Numbered from the stretch's first letter, positions 1 to 9,377 are shown. The stretch: 64,000 bases of DNA from Acidobacteriota bacterium (GCA_019347945.1 JAHWKK010000005.1:1-64000); one strand, 5' to 3'. The notes: a model not told the origin generated them from the sequence alone. Numbers and translations are program-made.

Positions 1-159
1 GGCGTCGCCGACATTGTCGGCGCTGTGACCGATCTTCACCGGGATACCCGCTTTGCGAAGGTTCTCGACGACATAGCCGTCGGCGACGTCGGAGCCTTGA
101 ACCGAATAGCCGAGCTGATGCATCACCTCTGGCTCCACAACGAACGATTCATTGCTCAC
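1..159 (-). pseudogene. MurC-like N-terminal fragment, running off the left edge
   Basis: Read on the minus strand, the frame from about 129 down to 1 encodes '[18 protein letters not shown]' followed by '[17 protein letters not shown]' and 'ADNVGDA'. This resembles the first Rossmann strand and helix region of UDP-N-acetylmuramate--L-alanine ligase (MurC), in which GSD follows the first helix. The glycine-rich stretch GIGGIGMSG that should sit just before it is absent: upstream codons read SNESFVVEP, from a possible GTG at 159, with no resemblance to MurC. Homology therefore starts abruptly near position 129. This could be a decayed gene, a recombination junction or an assembly chimera at the contig end. 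The call rests on motif memory over about 43 residues. Confidence 0.5.
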
Positions 160-543
160 CCGGGAAGGCCCAAAGCCATCGCTTCCTGACCGAAAAAACA
201 AAAAACTCATCAAAGGAAAAGACACAACCCAGACTCGAAGCCCAACTCAACGATCCAGTACGATCGAGTCGACCTCGAAAGGATCTCGCGGCGAGCAGCA
301 GTCACCGCTTCGACCGCGTCCCCAGAGTGAGGCGGCTCAACCATTCAGGATCTCCCTCTGCACCTCGAGTGCGTATAGAAGAAGCCGAGACGGCTCGTTG
401 AGCTGACAAAAAAACAAAGACAAAACCCGGGGGGCTTGACATGGCCTACTCATAGAAGATCCTTCGCCCGTGCTCCGCCGGGCTCAGGATGACGAGTGTT
501 GGATGGGGCAGAGCAAAACGAATCGACCCTCCCCGCTTCGCTC
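160..543. other. Gap with no convincing gene; half of a palindromic element near its end
   Basis: No reading frame here has coding character. Two A-rich patches (about 187-222 and 405-427) stand out from the GC-rich surroundings. At 453-496 there is a half copy of the dispersed element whose full form lies at 31068-31201 (shared core CTTCGCCCGTGCTCCGCCGG, then a GCTCAGGATGACG-type end). Confidence 0.6.
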
Positions 544-571
544 GCAACCCGCAACCGGCAACCGGCTACCG
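544..571. repeat. Heptamer tandem array, 4 units
   Basis: Four consecutive 7-bp units: GCAACCC, GCAACCG, GCAACCG, GCTACCG. The array ends 5 bp before the stop codon of the minus-strand gene at 577-1329. It is one of eleven period-7 arrays in the window. Confidence 0.85.
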
Positions 572-576
572 TCTTT

Positions 577-1329
577 TCATCGGAACGAAGGCTCGATGTA
601 TCGCGCGTGGTGGGTCTCGTTGTCGAGGATCGTCGCGTAAACGACGACGCCGTCGTCGGAGGGTTCCGCGACGAGTGTCAGATCGCTTCCCGAACCGAGA
701 ACGGAAAAATATTCGGGAAGACCGCGATGGATGAGCTCACCGGGACCGAGGACGATCGTCGTGATGCCGATGCTTCGATTGTCGACTCGCTGGAGCGCGA
801 GGGTCACGATGCGCACTCCATCGCTCGCGTTCGCGATTCCGACGTTGGTCCGGTACTCCTCGTCCGAGCGAAGGCCGCGGAGCACCGCGTTCACCGGACC
901 GATCGACGCGGGATAGGAAGGGATGTTCTGGCTCGTGATTGCCTTTCCGTCCTTCCATCCGGTGACGATGGTACGCACGGATACCGGCGCCGTCCCGATC
1001 GAATTGACCTCGAGAACGCCCTTCACCCCCGGGCTCGAAAGAACCCCGCCGACGAGCTCCGCGAGAGGGATGACCTGGCCCGGTTCCATCGTCGTGAAAA
1101 AGAAGGGTTCATTGGCCGCGAGGAGGGTCAGCCCGACGGTCAGCTCGCCAGCAGTTCGGTTCTGCAGAGCGAGATCGGTCTTCCACAGCACCTCGCCGAC
1201 ACCAACGAGATGCCCGACGACGGGAACGAACATCCTGTGGGTTCGAGGAGCCGCCGCCTCCTGTGCCGAAAGCGTCGATGCCGTCAGTGCAATCGCGACT
1301 GCCAGCCCGCATGTGAGCGAACTTCTCAT
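577..1329 (-). CDS. Secreted beta-rich protein of unknown function
   Basis: A 250-residue protein with a clear N-terminal signal peptide (residues 1-22, hydrophobic core, cleavage likely after LSA). The mature part opens with a 'MFVPVVGHLVGVGEVLWKTD' strand pattern and ends in alternating hydrophobic strands, suggesting one or two immunoglobulin-like beta sandwiches. The opening resembles that of the secreted protein at 11283-12278 (IIPVPPIGVINGAFGTQW), so the two are probably members of one lineage-specific family. No catalytic motif is visible. It starts 37 bp after the cysteine desulfurase stop and may be the last gene of that operon, although no strong Shine-Dalgarno (SD) sequence precedes its ATG. 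Confidence 0.75.
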   Translation of the reverse strand: MRSSLTCGLAVAIALTASTLSAQEAAAPRTHRMFVPVVGHLVGVGEVLWKTDLALQNRTAGELTVGLTLLAANEPFFFTTMEPGQVIPLAELVGGVLSSPGVKGVLEVNSIGTAPVSVRTIVTGWKDGKAITSQNIPSYPASIGPVNAVLRGLRSDEEYRTNVGIANASDGVRIVTLALQRVDNRSIGITTIVLGPGELIHRGLPEYFSVLGSGSDLTLVAEPSDDGVVVYATILDNETHHARYIEPSFR

Positions 1330-1366
1330 CTGTAACTCAGACGACCCGGCAGCGCGCTGGTTCGCG

Positions 1367-2497
1367 TCACAACTCCATCTCCCGCAGCTTCGGAATCAGG
1401 CGGGCGGCATCCGCGCAGAACGCGGCGACCTCATCCATCGTGTTGCCTCGTCCGAGACCGACGCGGATGGTACTGAGCGCCGCCCGGTCGTCGAGTCCGA
1501 TCGCGCGAAGCACGTGAGAGGGCTGCCGGTCGCCCGAACTGCACGCCGAGCCCGTCGATAATGCGAACTTCTCCATCGCCATGATGAAAGCCTCGGCGTC
1601 CACCCGCTCGAGGGTGAAACTGAGGTTGCCGGGAAGCCGATGGTCCTCGTCGGCGGGACCGTTGATGGAGACGCCGCCGATGCTGTCGAGGCAGTCGACG
1701 AGCGCGTCCCTCAGCTCTCGAAGCTTCTCCGCCTCGCTCGTCATCCGCTGCTTCCGCAAGTCGAGCGCGGCTGCCATTCCGACGATCCCCGGAACGTTCA
1801 GCGTGCCCGATCTGAGCTTCCGCTCCTGCCCGCCCCCTTCCATCATCGCGGTGAGTCGCATCGGTTTCCGAGCCACCAACGCTCCCACCCCCTTCGGCCC
1901 ATAACACTTGTGCGCGGACATCGAAAGGTAATCACACGGAACCACCGAGAGATCCGTCTCGATCTTTCCGACTGCCTGGGTCGCGTCGGTATGAAAGGGA
2001 ACGTTCTTCTCGCGGCAGAGCCGGGCGATCTGCTCGACAGGCTGGATGGTTCCGATCTCTCCGTTTGCCCAGCCGATCGTGACGAGCTTCGTTCGCGCTT
2101 CGATCGCGCTCTCGATCCGCGCGGGATCGACGAAACCCTGGGAGTCGACGTCGATCACCGTGACGGCCGCACCTGAACGCTCGAGTGTCCGGATCGGTTC
2201 GAGGACCGATTTGTGCTCGACGGCTGAAGTGACGACGTGGGCACCTTCGCTGACGAGGCTCCGGATGACGAGATTGTTCGACTCGGTGGCTCCGGCCGTG
2301 AAGATCACGCAGTCGGCCGCTACTCCGAAGAAGCTTGCGATCCGCTCCCGAGCCTCCCGGACGGCCATGGCCGCCGCCCGCCCCTGAACGTGAGTGATCG
2401 CCGACGGGTTGCCGTACCCCTCCGTGAAGAAGGGCAACATTTTCTCCACCGCGTCCGGATCGCAGGGAGTCGTTGCATGGTGGTCGAAGTAGGCCAT
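1367..2497 (-). CDS. Cysteine desulfurase (NifS/IscS family)
   Basis: A 376-residue class V aminotransferase-fold enzyme that takes sulfur from cysteine as a persulfide for Fe-S cluster, thiolated tRNA or cofactor synthesis. Family signatures are all present: DHHATTP at the N-terminus, ATESNN (71-75 region), His95 in AVEHKSVL, PLP lysine Lys197 in SMSAHKCYGPKG, and the persulfide cysteine Cys319 in STGSACSSG. Its ATG overlaps the pcnB stop by one base (TGATG), so translation is probably coupled. No IscU-type scaffold lies beside it. The short C-terminus makes a tRNA-thiolation or general role as likely as a dedicated ISC role. Confidence 0.95.
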   Translation of the reverse strand: MAYFDHHATTPCDPDAVEKMLPFFTEGYGNPSAITHVQGRAAAMAVREARERIASFFGVAADCVIFTAGATESNNLVIRSLVSEGAHVVTSAVEHKSVLEPIRTLERSGAAVTVIDVDSQGFVDPARIESAIEARTKLVTIGWANGEIGTIQPVEQIARLCREKNVPFHTDATQAVGKIETDLSVVPCDYLSMSAHKCYGPKGVGALVARKPMRLTAMMEGGGQERKLRSGTLNVPGIVGMAAALDLRKQRMTSEAEKLRELRDALVDCLDSIGGVSINGPADEDHRLPGNLSFTLERVDAEAFIMAMEKFALSTGSACSSGDRQPSHVLRAIGLDDRAALSTIRVGLGRGNTMDEVAAFCADAARLIPKLREMEL

Positions 2498-3777
2498 CAG
2501 CGGCGGCGTCTTCTTCTTGCTCTGCGGCGAGCGGGGCGTTCACCCGCCCTGACTCGCCTGGCGAGAGCATGCCATTCGGTGAACGCATCGGCGTGTCTGC
2601 CGGATGAAATCGCATAGAGCTCGAACAGCGCCAGCGCATCCGAGCTTCGATCCCGCAGCATGAGTCTCAGATCGCGACGGTTGTCCGAGGGTGGCTCCTG
2701 AAAGCGCCAGACGAGCTCCAGATTCTGCTCGATCTCATGTCGCATCCAGGCAGGGATGACGAGCCTCCGCATCAGCAGTTCGATCCGTTCACGAATGAAT
2801 GGAAGAACTTCGAGCGGTTGCATCCTCTCCCGCCTCGCGGTCTCGAGCTCGAACACCGCCTCCACGACCGTCGGCATCGCCACGACACTCAGAAGCATCG
2901 TGTCCTGAAGCACCTTTCCGGCGCGGGTGGTGCGGTCCAGAACCTCGAGCATCTTCCAGAAATAGGCCCCGCGCCCGCTCTCGAGAAGCTCCGACACCTC
3001 CGGAATGAGAGATCGCAGCACCTGGGTGTCGTCGAGAAGATGAATCGACTCGAGCGCAAAACCTCGCCTGAGGAGCTCGAGCAACTCGTCGGTCACTCGC
3101 GCCGGCGAGGCTTTGAGGATCTCCTCCCGGTGCTCGACGATTGCGTCGAAGGTGGCCGCTTCGATCTCGAAGTCGAGCCGTGCCGCGAACTCGATCGCGC
3201 GCAACATTCTCACGGGGTCTTCGCGAAAGCGGAGGTCGGGATCCCCGATCACGCGGATCAGCCTCGCTTCGAGGTCCGCGACTCCGTCCACGTAGTCGAG
3301 AACACGGTAATCGGCAATGTCGTAGAACAGACCGTTGACCGTGAAATCCCGACGACGAGCATCCTGCTGCGGACTGCCGAAAACGTTGTCGCTGCGCACG
3401 AGCACTTCGCCCTCGGCCGGATTGGCTTCCGGCTCCCGTCGGAACGTGGCGACCTCGACCACCATGTCCTGAAAGAGGATGTGGACCAGGCGAAACCGGC
3501 GACCGATGATGCGGCTGTTTCGAAACAACCTTCGCAGTTCCTGCGGCCGCGCGTCGGTCACGACATCGAAGTCCTTCGGAACACGTCCCAGAAGCAGATC
3601 GCGGACGCTTCCGCCGCACAGGTACGCCCGGTGGCCGCTGCGGTGGAGCCGATAGAGAACCTTCAGAACGCTTTCGGGAATCGCCTTTCGGGAGATTCCG
3701 TGCTCCTCCCGGGGAAGGACGCGTTCCGGATCGGAATCGCGAGTTCGCTCCCTGCCGGCCCGCTCGACGTCGGTCAC
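2497..3777 (-). CDS. pcnB: Poly(A) polymerase I / tRNA nucleotidyltransferase family
   Basis: About 426 residues from the GTG at 3777, chosen because it forms a 4-bp GTGA overlap with the upstream lipoprotein gene; a longer ATG reading from 3852 would overlap that gene by 79 bp. The start of the fold reads RVLPREEHGISR, matching the PcnB hallmark (E. coli IPREQHAISR), followed by the nucleotidyltransferase motif GGSVRD (55-60) and catalytic DFD (Asp69, Asp71). A C-terminal Arg-rich tail (ARRRARRRRRR) fits RNA binding. The predicted role is 3' adenylation of RNA that promotes decay. A CCA-adding function is less likely because of the PcnB-specific N-terminal motif. Confidence 0.9.
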   Translation of the reverse strand: MTDVERAGRERTRDSDPERVLPREEHGISRKAIPESVLKVLYRLHRSGHRAYLCGGSVRDLLLGRVPKDFDVVTDARPQELRRLFRNSRIIGRRFRLVHILFQDMVVEVATFRREPEANPAEGEVLVRSDNVFGSPQQDARRRDFTVNGLFYDIADYRVLDYVDGVADLEARLIRVIGDPDLRFREDPVRMLRAIEFAARLDFEIEAATFDAIVEHREEILKASPARVTDELLELLRRGFALESIHLLDDTQVLRSLIPEVSELLESGRGAYFWKMLEVLDRTTRAGKVLQDTMLLSVVAMPTVVEAVFELETARRERMQPLEVLPFIRERIELLMRRLVIPAWMRHEIEQNLELVWRFQEPPSDNRRDLRLMLRDRSSDALALFELYAISSGRHADAFTEWHALARRVRAGERPARRRARRRRRR

Positions 3778-5156
3778 CGCTCGTCTCTCCCGCGCACGGC
3801 GTTGCTCAGCGCATCCGTCCCGCTGGTTCCGATCCTCACTCCCAATCGGCAATCCCTCCCGATGGAGTCGATCACTCTCGACACTTCATCGGGAATCTGC
3901 CGCGAGAGCTCGTCGCACGAGCCTGAAAAATACAGAATGATCGCCTCGGAATCGATCCAGGCGATTTCACGAATTGATTCGATCGCCGATTCAGCGTCAT
4001 CGCTGAAGACGATTCCGATGTCCTTGCTGTTGGCGAGCGCCGACAGCTCCGCGTCGAACCGATCGGGGGACTCGACGATGACGACCGAATACCGCTGTCC
4101 GTAACGGATCGCACGGGGCTGGACGAGAACCGACTTTCCGTCCGAAAGGACGACCGCCTCTCCCTCGAATCTCGACTCGGGCTCGAGCGCGGTCCTAACG
4201 TGCTCACCTCGAAAGCTGTAAATCTCGACGGCGTCCCCGCTCAGAAGACTCCGGGTGATCACAGCGATTCGCTCCCCGTCCTGATGCCAGTCATACGATC
4301 CGATCGACGTACCCGGAGCGACGTGCTGCGTCGCGGCGGTCGGCACGTGAACGCTCCGGATCGCATCGCGATAACCCTCGACGATGAACGAGACCTTGTA
4401 CCCTCGCGGTGCCCAGCGGGGCATCGTCTGCGGAAGACCTTCCCCGGGAATCCAGTTGAGCGCGGGCCTCGTCGCGGAGACGATCGCCGCGTCGAGCGTA
4501 CCCTCGCGGTTCACGATCACGACGGCTTCCTCGCCGTCCGGGGCGAGATCCCATCCTGCGAAGCGCCCTTCGAGACTCGATAGTTTCGTCTGGCCCAGCG
4601 GATCCATCCGCACTCGAACGAGCTCGTCCGCCTCCTCGCCCCGCCGCACGGCAAGCGCCTCGTCACCTCCCGGAAGAAGCGCGACGGCGACGATGTCGCC
4701 GACCTCCGGGACCAGTATTTCCTGACCAGCTGTTTTCCACCGAACATCGTCGTTCACGGCAGCGATGAAGCTCTGCCGGCTCTGCCACGCCAGCACCGCG
4801 TCGGCGATCAGCGCACCCTCCCGGTCATGAACGCGTCCCCCACCCTGACTGCCGAGAAGAAGGTCGCCCTCCAGCGTGATCTCGATCCAATCCGGGCAAG
4901 GCGCCTCGGACCGGCCAGCGGGGCGGCCGTCCTCGCCAACCCTCAGCAAACGGCACTTCCCGTCATCCGCTTCGACCGCCACCCAGAGTGCATCCCCCTC
5001 CCAGCCGACCGCGGCATAACGGGCGGCGACATGAGCCGGCTGGACGAGCCCGGTCGCGGGCGGGGCGCTTGCACACCCCGACAACGGCACCAGGGAGGCG
5101 CAGAGCAGGATAATGGAGCTCGTTGGGAGCGCTGACCGGAAAAAACGTCCTGTCAT
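3774..5156 (-). CDS. Predicted lipoprotein, propeller-like, unknown function
   Basis: From ATG 5156 the product is 460 residues, beginning with a signal peptide and lipobox LSGC (lipid cysteine at residue 28). The mature region contains repeated 'WEGDALWVAV'- and 'GWDLAPDGEEAVVI'-type strands and a 'GSYDWHQDGERIAVI' segment, which suggest TolB/WD40-like blades rather than an enzyme. Translation is coupled to pcnB by GTGA. The ATG faces that of the divergent lipoprotein at 5203 across only 46 bp, which must hold both promoters. The longer open frame upstream of 5156 has no signal peptide and lies antisense to the next gene, so it was not used. Confidence 0.75.
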   Translation of the reverse strand: MTGRFFRSALPTSSIILLCASLVPLSGCASAPPATGLVQPAHVAARYAAVGWEGDALWVAVEADDGKCRLLRVGEDGRPAGRSEAPCPDWIEITLEGDLLLGSQGGGRVHDREGALIADAVLAWQSRQSFIAAVNDDVRWKTAGQEILVPEVGDIVAVALLPGGDEALAVRRGEEADELVRVRMDPLGQTKLSSLEGRFAGWDLAPDGEEAVVIVNREGTLDAAIVSATRPALNWIPGEGLPQTMPRWAPRGYKVSFIVEGYRDAIRSVHVPTAATQHVAPGTSIGSYDWHQDGERIAVITRSLLSGDAVEIYSFRGEHVRTALEPESRFEGEAVVLSDGKSVLVQPRAIRYGQRYSVVIVESPDRFDAELSALANSKDIGIVFSDDAESAIESIREIAWIDSEAIILYFSGSCDELSRQIPDEVSRVIDSIGRDCRLGVRIGTSGTDALSNAVRGRDER

Positions 5157-5202
5157 TCGAATGGATGACCTTCCCTCACCGGGAACGCCGGGCGCGCATC
5201 TC

Positions 5203-5985
5203 ATGATCGAAAAGCGACGACCCATGGTACTCCAACAGAGTCGGGCTGCGCGAGTTGCAGCGGCGCTTCTCCTTGCCACGCTGTGTGGCTGTTCCGGCGT
5301 CCGCAATCTCGCGAAGGAGATTTCCGGCCAGCCCTGGGAACAGAACCTCTCCATCCGCTTCGAGAACAATCTTCCGATCCTGCCGAGCACATCGATCAAC
5401 GGGTTCACAGGACGATTCTCGCTCGCGACCGCCCTCCCCACGACCGTCATCGACACCGAATTCGCCGCCGGTGCCGGGATCGAGGGCCAGCTCCGCGTGC
5501 GGGTGACCTTTCGGGAGCTCGACACGTCGTTCGTCAGAGCCGAGCTTCTGGATATGGATGGAGTCGTCGATGCCATGATCGGTGCGGACGCGCTCGGGCC
5601 GGTTCTCGTCGTCGACTTCCCCCGCCGGGTCCTGACACGCGTCCGGACGCTCGCCGTTTCCGACGCGCTCGAGATTCACGAATGGGAAATCGTCCCCTCC
5701 CTCCCCGTCACCATAGACGGCGTCGGCTACGACGCCATCGTCGACACGATGAATCCCGACACGATCCATGTACCCGCCGGAATCCTCGGTTTGAGCTCCG
5801 GGGCACGCAAGGGGATCAACCTGAAGATCGGGCAACTCGATTCCGCGCCGGTCGAAGCCCTCGCCACATCCGGCGACAGAATCCGGCTCGGAAATCTCGT
5901 TCTGAAGGATCTTCTGATCGGCATCGACTACAACGCCCGGCTGATCGCGGTCTGGGATCTCGACGGACCCTTTGATCGACCCTGA
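5203..5985 (+). CDS. Lipoprotein with two retropepsin-like lobes, catalytic triads altered
   Basis: A 260-residue product (ATG 5203; ATG 5224 also possible) with a lipoprotein-type signal ending LCGC (Cys30). Two similar halves follow: lobe 1 has 'SLATALPTTVIDTEF' with Asp84 and a later 'DAMIGADALGPVLVVDFPRR' strand; lobe 2 has 'VGYDAIVDTMNPDTIHVP' with Asp181 and 'LVLKDLLIGIDY'. This layout is that of bacterial retropepsin-like aspartyl protease domains, where the active sequence is D-T/S-G. Here the glycine is Glu in lobe 1 and Met in lobe 2, so proteolysis is doubtful and a binding role is possible. It is transcribed away from the lipoprotein at 3774-5156. Confidence 0.7.
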   Translation: MIEKRRPMVLQQSRAARVAAALLLATLCGCSGVRNLAKEISGQPWEQNLSIRFENNLPILPSTSINGFTGRFSLATALPTTVIDTEFAAGAGIEGQLRVRVTFRELDTSFVRAELLDMDGVVDAMIGADALGPVLVVDFPRRVLTRVRTLAVSDALEIHEWEIVPSLPVTIDGVGYDAIVDTMNPDTIHVPAGILGLSSGARKGINLKIGQLDSAPVEALATSGDRIRLGNLVLKDLLIGIDYNARLIAVWDLDGPFDRP

Positions 5986-6002
5986 GAGCTCGCTGCCGGT
6001 GA

Positions 6003-8867
6003 TCAATTGCCCCAGCGAACGTTGAGCCACCACTCGATGTCGTCGGCATTCGCGCCCTTCAGAATCTGCGCCGCACCGAGCTCGAGCGCCCCTCGCGGAA
6101 TCGCCAGAATCGGCATCGCCGGAATATCGACAGAGACTCTCAGCCCTGCGAGCTCGGTCCAATCGCCCTTCCCGGAGCCATCCATCCATGCCCGATGAGC
6201 AGACCAGAAGGGCCGGAGAGGACCGCCCCATCTCAGTTCCCCCGAGACTCCTTCGTAGCGATCACCCGCCAGTGAGCCGAGCGACAGCGCGGGCTCGTCG
6301 ATGCGGCTCAGCTGGTCCGTGGAGGGCTCCAGAACCGATTGCAGACCGCCGACACGGATCAGGTCGCGCGGATCGATGACCTCATCGACCTCCGCGATTC
6401 GTCCTCCGAGCAGAACGCCGAAATCCTCTGTTCCCGCCCCGAGCTCGAGTGCGGCGTTCAATCCGGTGAGGTCGTGGCGGGATGTCGTGGCCAGCAGTTG
6501 CCCGCCGGCTCCGAGGCGCATGCTTCCCGGGCTCCACCTCCGGCGTCCCGCGATCTCTGCTCCGGCACGCCAGAGGCTGTCGTCATCGAAGACCGGTGAG
6601 CCGCGTTCCTCGAAGAGTCCCGAGAGCCCGACCTTCACGAAGCCGTCCCTCCAGAGTCGATCCCAGCTCGCCATCGCTTCGATTCCGGTCCGCTCCTCCT
6701 CGAGGTTCAGCGTCGAAGGGGTATCCGAGGGGGCGAAGGTCGGTTCGAGCGAGAACGAATAGATTCGGGTGCCGAGCTCGACGGGCCAGCGTTGCGTCCG
6801 TGCCAGGATCGCACCCCCTTCAGCGCGCCCGTCGGAGATCGAACCGATGACGAGCGTCTCAATTCGACCGACGACGTCGCCGATTCGCACGCCCGCTTCG
6901 AACGTCTCCTGCCCCGCCGCGCGTCCGCCGCCGGTGAGAAAGCTCAGCTCCTGTCTGCCGAACCCATATGGTTCCGGAGCCCCCGGATCCTCGAGCTCCA
7001 GCGCCACGACGTCCGTCAGCGGTGGTCTGGCGAGGGGCGTGGCATTCTCGGGCAGCCGCAGCCCATCCTCCACACTGGCCGGATCGAGCACATGGAGGTC
7101 GAGTCCATCGGGATCGAGCGAGAGAAAGAACAACCGCTCGCCTCCTCCGATCGCAGGACCGAGCGACGCTCCGAGGCTTCGCGTCAGAAGACGGACAGGG
7201 GAAGATCCGTCGACGTCGATCTCGTGGATCTCGATGAATCCCTGCCGCCCCAGCGCCTGGTATATTCTCTCCCCGTCCGCGGTCCATTCCGGCGTACCGA
7301 TCACGGTCGCTCCCTCCGGAAGAGTGACCTCGGTCATCGAATCCGCCCGAAGATCGCCGACGACGAGACGCCATCGACCGGATCGATGCTCCACGAATGC
7401 CAGCCTGTCGCCAGCCGGCGATACGCTCGGCGCGGAAGCGACGACGTCGATCGACGGCTCCGTGATCTCGATCGTCTCGCCCCACTCGAGGCTCACCCGC
7501 ACCAGTTGCGAGAACCCATGCCTGTTGCGTACAGCGATGACGTCGCGCGTGCCGGCCACCGGCGCCGGATCGCGAAAGTCCCCGCCCCGGGTCGCCCGCC
7601 TCACCGCTCCCGTCTCGACCGACCAGACGAAGAGGTCGGGGTGGAGAACACCGCGCGAGTCCGGCTCGAAGCGGACGTAAACGATCTCGTCGCCGTTGAG
7701 CCATCGAGGTGAATGCAGCTCGACGTCATGGGGGGCCTCGAGCGTGTACTCCGGATCCCGCCTCAGCGGATGCCGGAGGACCGGAGCGACGTCGAGAGGA
7801 TCCTTCTCGAGGATCTTCTCCAGTCGCTCGTTGAACTTTTCCTCCGCCTCGTCATCGTCCCCGGTTTTCCACACGACCAGTTTCGACCGCCCCTCCCGTT
7901 GCCGCTCGACGATGACGAGTCTCGATCCATCGGGGGAGACATCCGGCGCCGAGGTCGACCATGAGAGATCCTGCCACTCCGCCCCCTGAACGTCCGGACC
8001 GATCTCTTCCTCCAGCGACAGCGCCTCGTGGATCAGCTCGGCCAGGAATCGGGCATACAGCGTTTCGGGCGACTCCCCGAAAACGCCGCGGAAGGCTTCG
8101 GAGAATGATCGTCCCTGCCGGGCGCTCATCCGGCGCCAGAGATTCTTCAGACTCTCCGGCCCTTCCCGCTGCTGCAGCCACTCGAGGTAGGCAGACCCGG
8201 TCAGGTACGCCATCGACATGCCGAGAAAGCTCCTCGAGTCGGACGAGAGCTGCCCGTAGGTCGGAAGCCGGCCGGCCCTCGCCCATTCACGAAGGATCGC
8301 GCTTCTAAGATCGCTCTGCGGCCGCCCGCTTCCGGTCAGCTCCCCCTCGATCACCGTCGCATAACCTTCGATCACCCATCGCGGTGACTTCGTCATCAGC
8401 GGGCCGAGACGGGTGTACGCCGAAAAGAGCCGGTCGATCCCGCGCCGCGACGGGATCAGCAGATGGGTCAGGTGAGCCTGCTCGTGAATCGTGACCAGGT
8501 CGACCCAGTCGTTGTACGTTCCGATGACCGAGCCGGAGTCGGGCGGTGACGCCCAGAGCACCATGCGCGCCCGGCCGAGAAATGGCCAGGCCGAACCGTT
8601 TGCGGTCGACATCGGATCCATGACGAGAACGTCGATCACCTCGTCGGTCTCGAACCCGATCTTCTCGCCGACGATCTCGCGAACCGACTCGAGCCGGGAA
8701 GTGACTTTCCGAGCCCACGCCTCCATCTCCGCCGGGAAGTGAACGCGATAGTGCTCGGTCTCGAACGTCATCCACTCTTCGGAGGGTGCCTGCGCGACGA
8801 TCGGGATCGCGATCAATGAAAGCAGGAGAAGCGTGACGAACAACCGACGAGGAGCGCGCATAGACAA
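6003..8867 (-). CDS. Secreted gluzincin-like domain plus TolB-like propeller plus C-terminal barrel-like region
   Basis: A 954-residue protein with a signal peptide (1-25, ending VAQA). Residues 30-280 form a peptidase-like domain: HEQAH (128-132) with a downstream glutamate in 'RWVIEGYATVIEGE' (Glu167), the order expected of gluzincin metalloproteases. The middle (about 290-650) has repeated 'DVSPDGSRLVIVE', 'SVSPAGDRLAFVE' and 'EWTADGERIYQ' motifs typical of PD40/TolB propeller blades. The last 250-300 residues have alternating Gly/aromatic strands suggesting a beta-barrel or outer-membrane anchor, with a C-terminal 'WWLNVRWGN'. The architecture is shared with the gene at 15730-18825. Substrate unknown; envelope proteolysis or peptide sensing is inferred. 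Confidence 0.8.
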   Translation of the reverse strand: MSMRAPRRLFVTLLLLSLIAIPIVAQAPSEEWMTFETEHYRVHFPAEMEAWARKVTSRLESVREIVGEKIGFETDEVIDVLVMDPMSTANGSAWPFLGRARMVLWASPPDSGSVIGTYNDWVDLVTIHEQAHLTHLLIPSRRGIDRLFSAYTRLGPLMTKSPRWVIEGYATVIEGELTGSGRPQSDLRSAILREWARAGRLPTYGQLSSDSRSFLGMSMAYLTGSAYLEWLQQREGPESLKNLWRRMSARQGRSFSEAFRGVFGESPETLYARFLAELIHEALSLEEEIGPDVQGAEWQDLSWSTSAPDVSPDGSRLVIVERQREGRSKLVVWKTGDDDEAEEKFNERLEKILEKDPLDVAPVLRHPLRRDPEYTLEAPHDVELHSPRWLNGDEIVYVRFEPDSRGVLHPDLFVWSVETGAVRRATRGGDFRDPAPVAGTRDVIAVRNRHGFSQLVRVSLEWGETIEITEPSIDVVASAPSVSPAGDRLAFVEHRSGRWRLVVGDLRADSMTEVTLPEGATVIGTPEWTADGERIYQALGRQGFIEIHEIDVDGSSPVRLLTRSLGASLGPAIGGGERLFFLSLDPDGLDLHVLDPASVEDGLRLPENATPLARPPLTDVVALELEDPGAPEPYGFGRQELSFLTGGGRAAGQETFEAGVRIGDVVGRIETLVIGSISDGRAEGGAILARTQRWPVELGTRIYSFSLEPTFAPSDTPSTLNLEEERTGIEAMASWDRLWRDGFVKVGLSGLFEERGSPVFDDDSLWRAGAEIAGRRRWSPGSMRLGAGGQLLATTSRHDLTGLNAALELGAGTEDFGVLLGGRIAEVDEVIDPRDLIRVGGLQSVLEPSTDQLSRIDEPALSLGSLAGDRYEGVSGELRWGGPLRPFWSAHRAWMDGSGKGDWTELAGLRVSVDIPAMPILAIPRGALELGAAQILKGANADDIEWWLNVRWGN

Positions 8868-8990
8868 ACCTACGAAATCGACCCTCCTCGGTTCTCATTC
8901 CGCAAAGGGCGGGGCATGAGGATTTGAATCACGGCGTCTGGAGTCAGGCGATGCGCTCTTCGAACCATCGTGTCGGCCGCCGGAATTGAG

Positions 8991-9017
8991 CCGTCCGACC
9001 CGTCCGACAGGTCCGAC
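8991..9017. repeat. Nonamer tandem repeat, 3 units
   Basis: CCGTCCGAC, CCGTCCGAC, AGGTCCGAC in direct succession. The period is 9, unlike the heptamer arrays elsewhere. Confidence 0.8.
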
Positions 9018-9371
9018 AGTATCCCATTCCCTCGCCCGGCACTGGTCGTCCCTGTGGGTTGTCCAACGGACCGCTTCCGCCTCTTTTCCCGACCGTATGA
9101 TCAGGTGAGTGAAGTGGCGGAATGAAACAGAATGCTCTCGAGCCCGAAAATGCGCAACGAAGCGAGAAACGAAGGTGCCACCGCCACCGAAAGAGCTACC
9201 CCGAATGCGCCACTATCCCTCCTCTTTTCAAAGCTTTACTCCCCCACGGACAGGAACTAGGTTAGAATTCTGGCTGTGATGACCTTTTTTCATGGGTCAC
9301 CATATACTAGCCAACCAAATACAATGAGAGTATGATCTCGTCATCGCCCTTCATCCGGTCCTGACGGTCCA

Positions 9372-9377
9372 AAAGGA
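9372..9377 (+). promoter_or_regulatory. Strong SD that fixes the subtilase start at GTG 9385
   Basis: AAGGAG ends 7 bp before GTG 9385, the start of a perfect signal peptide. No comparable SD precedes the GTG at 9479, the first start codon of the downstream frame. This indicates that the native gene began at 9385. Confidence 0.7.

Noticed and set aside
300-406. tRNA-like stretch
   Set aside because: No T-loop GTTCRANNC or paired acceptor ends were found; no tRNA was recognised anywhere in the window.
5157-5576. 140-codon N-terminal extension of the lipoprotein at 3774-5156
   Set aside because: It would precede the signal peptide and lipobox and lies antisense to the 5203 lipoprotein; ATG 5156 was used.
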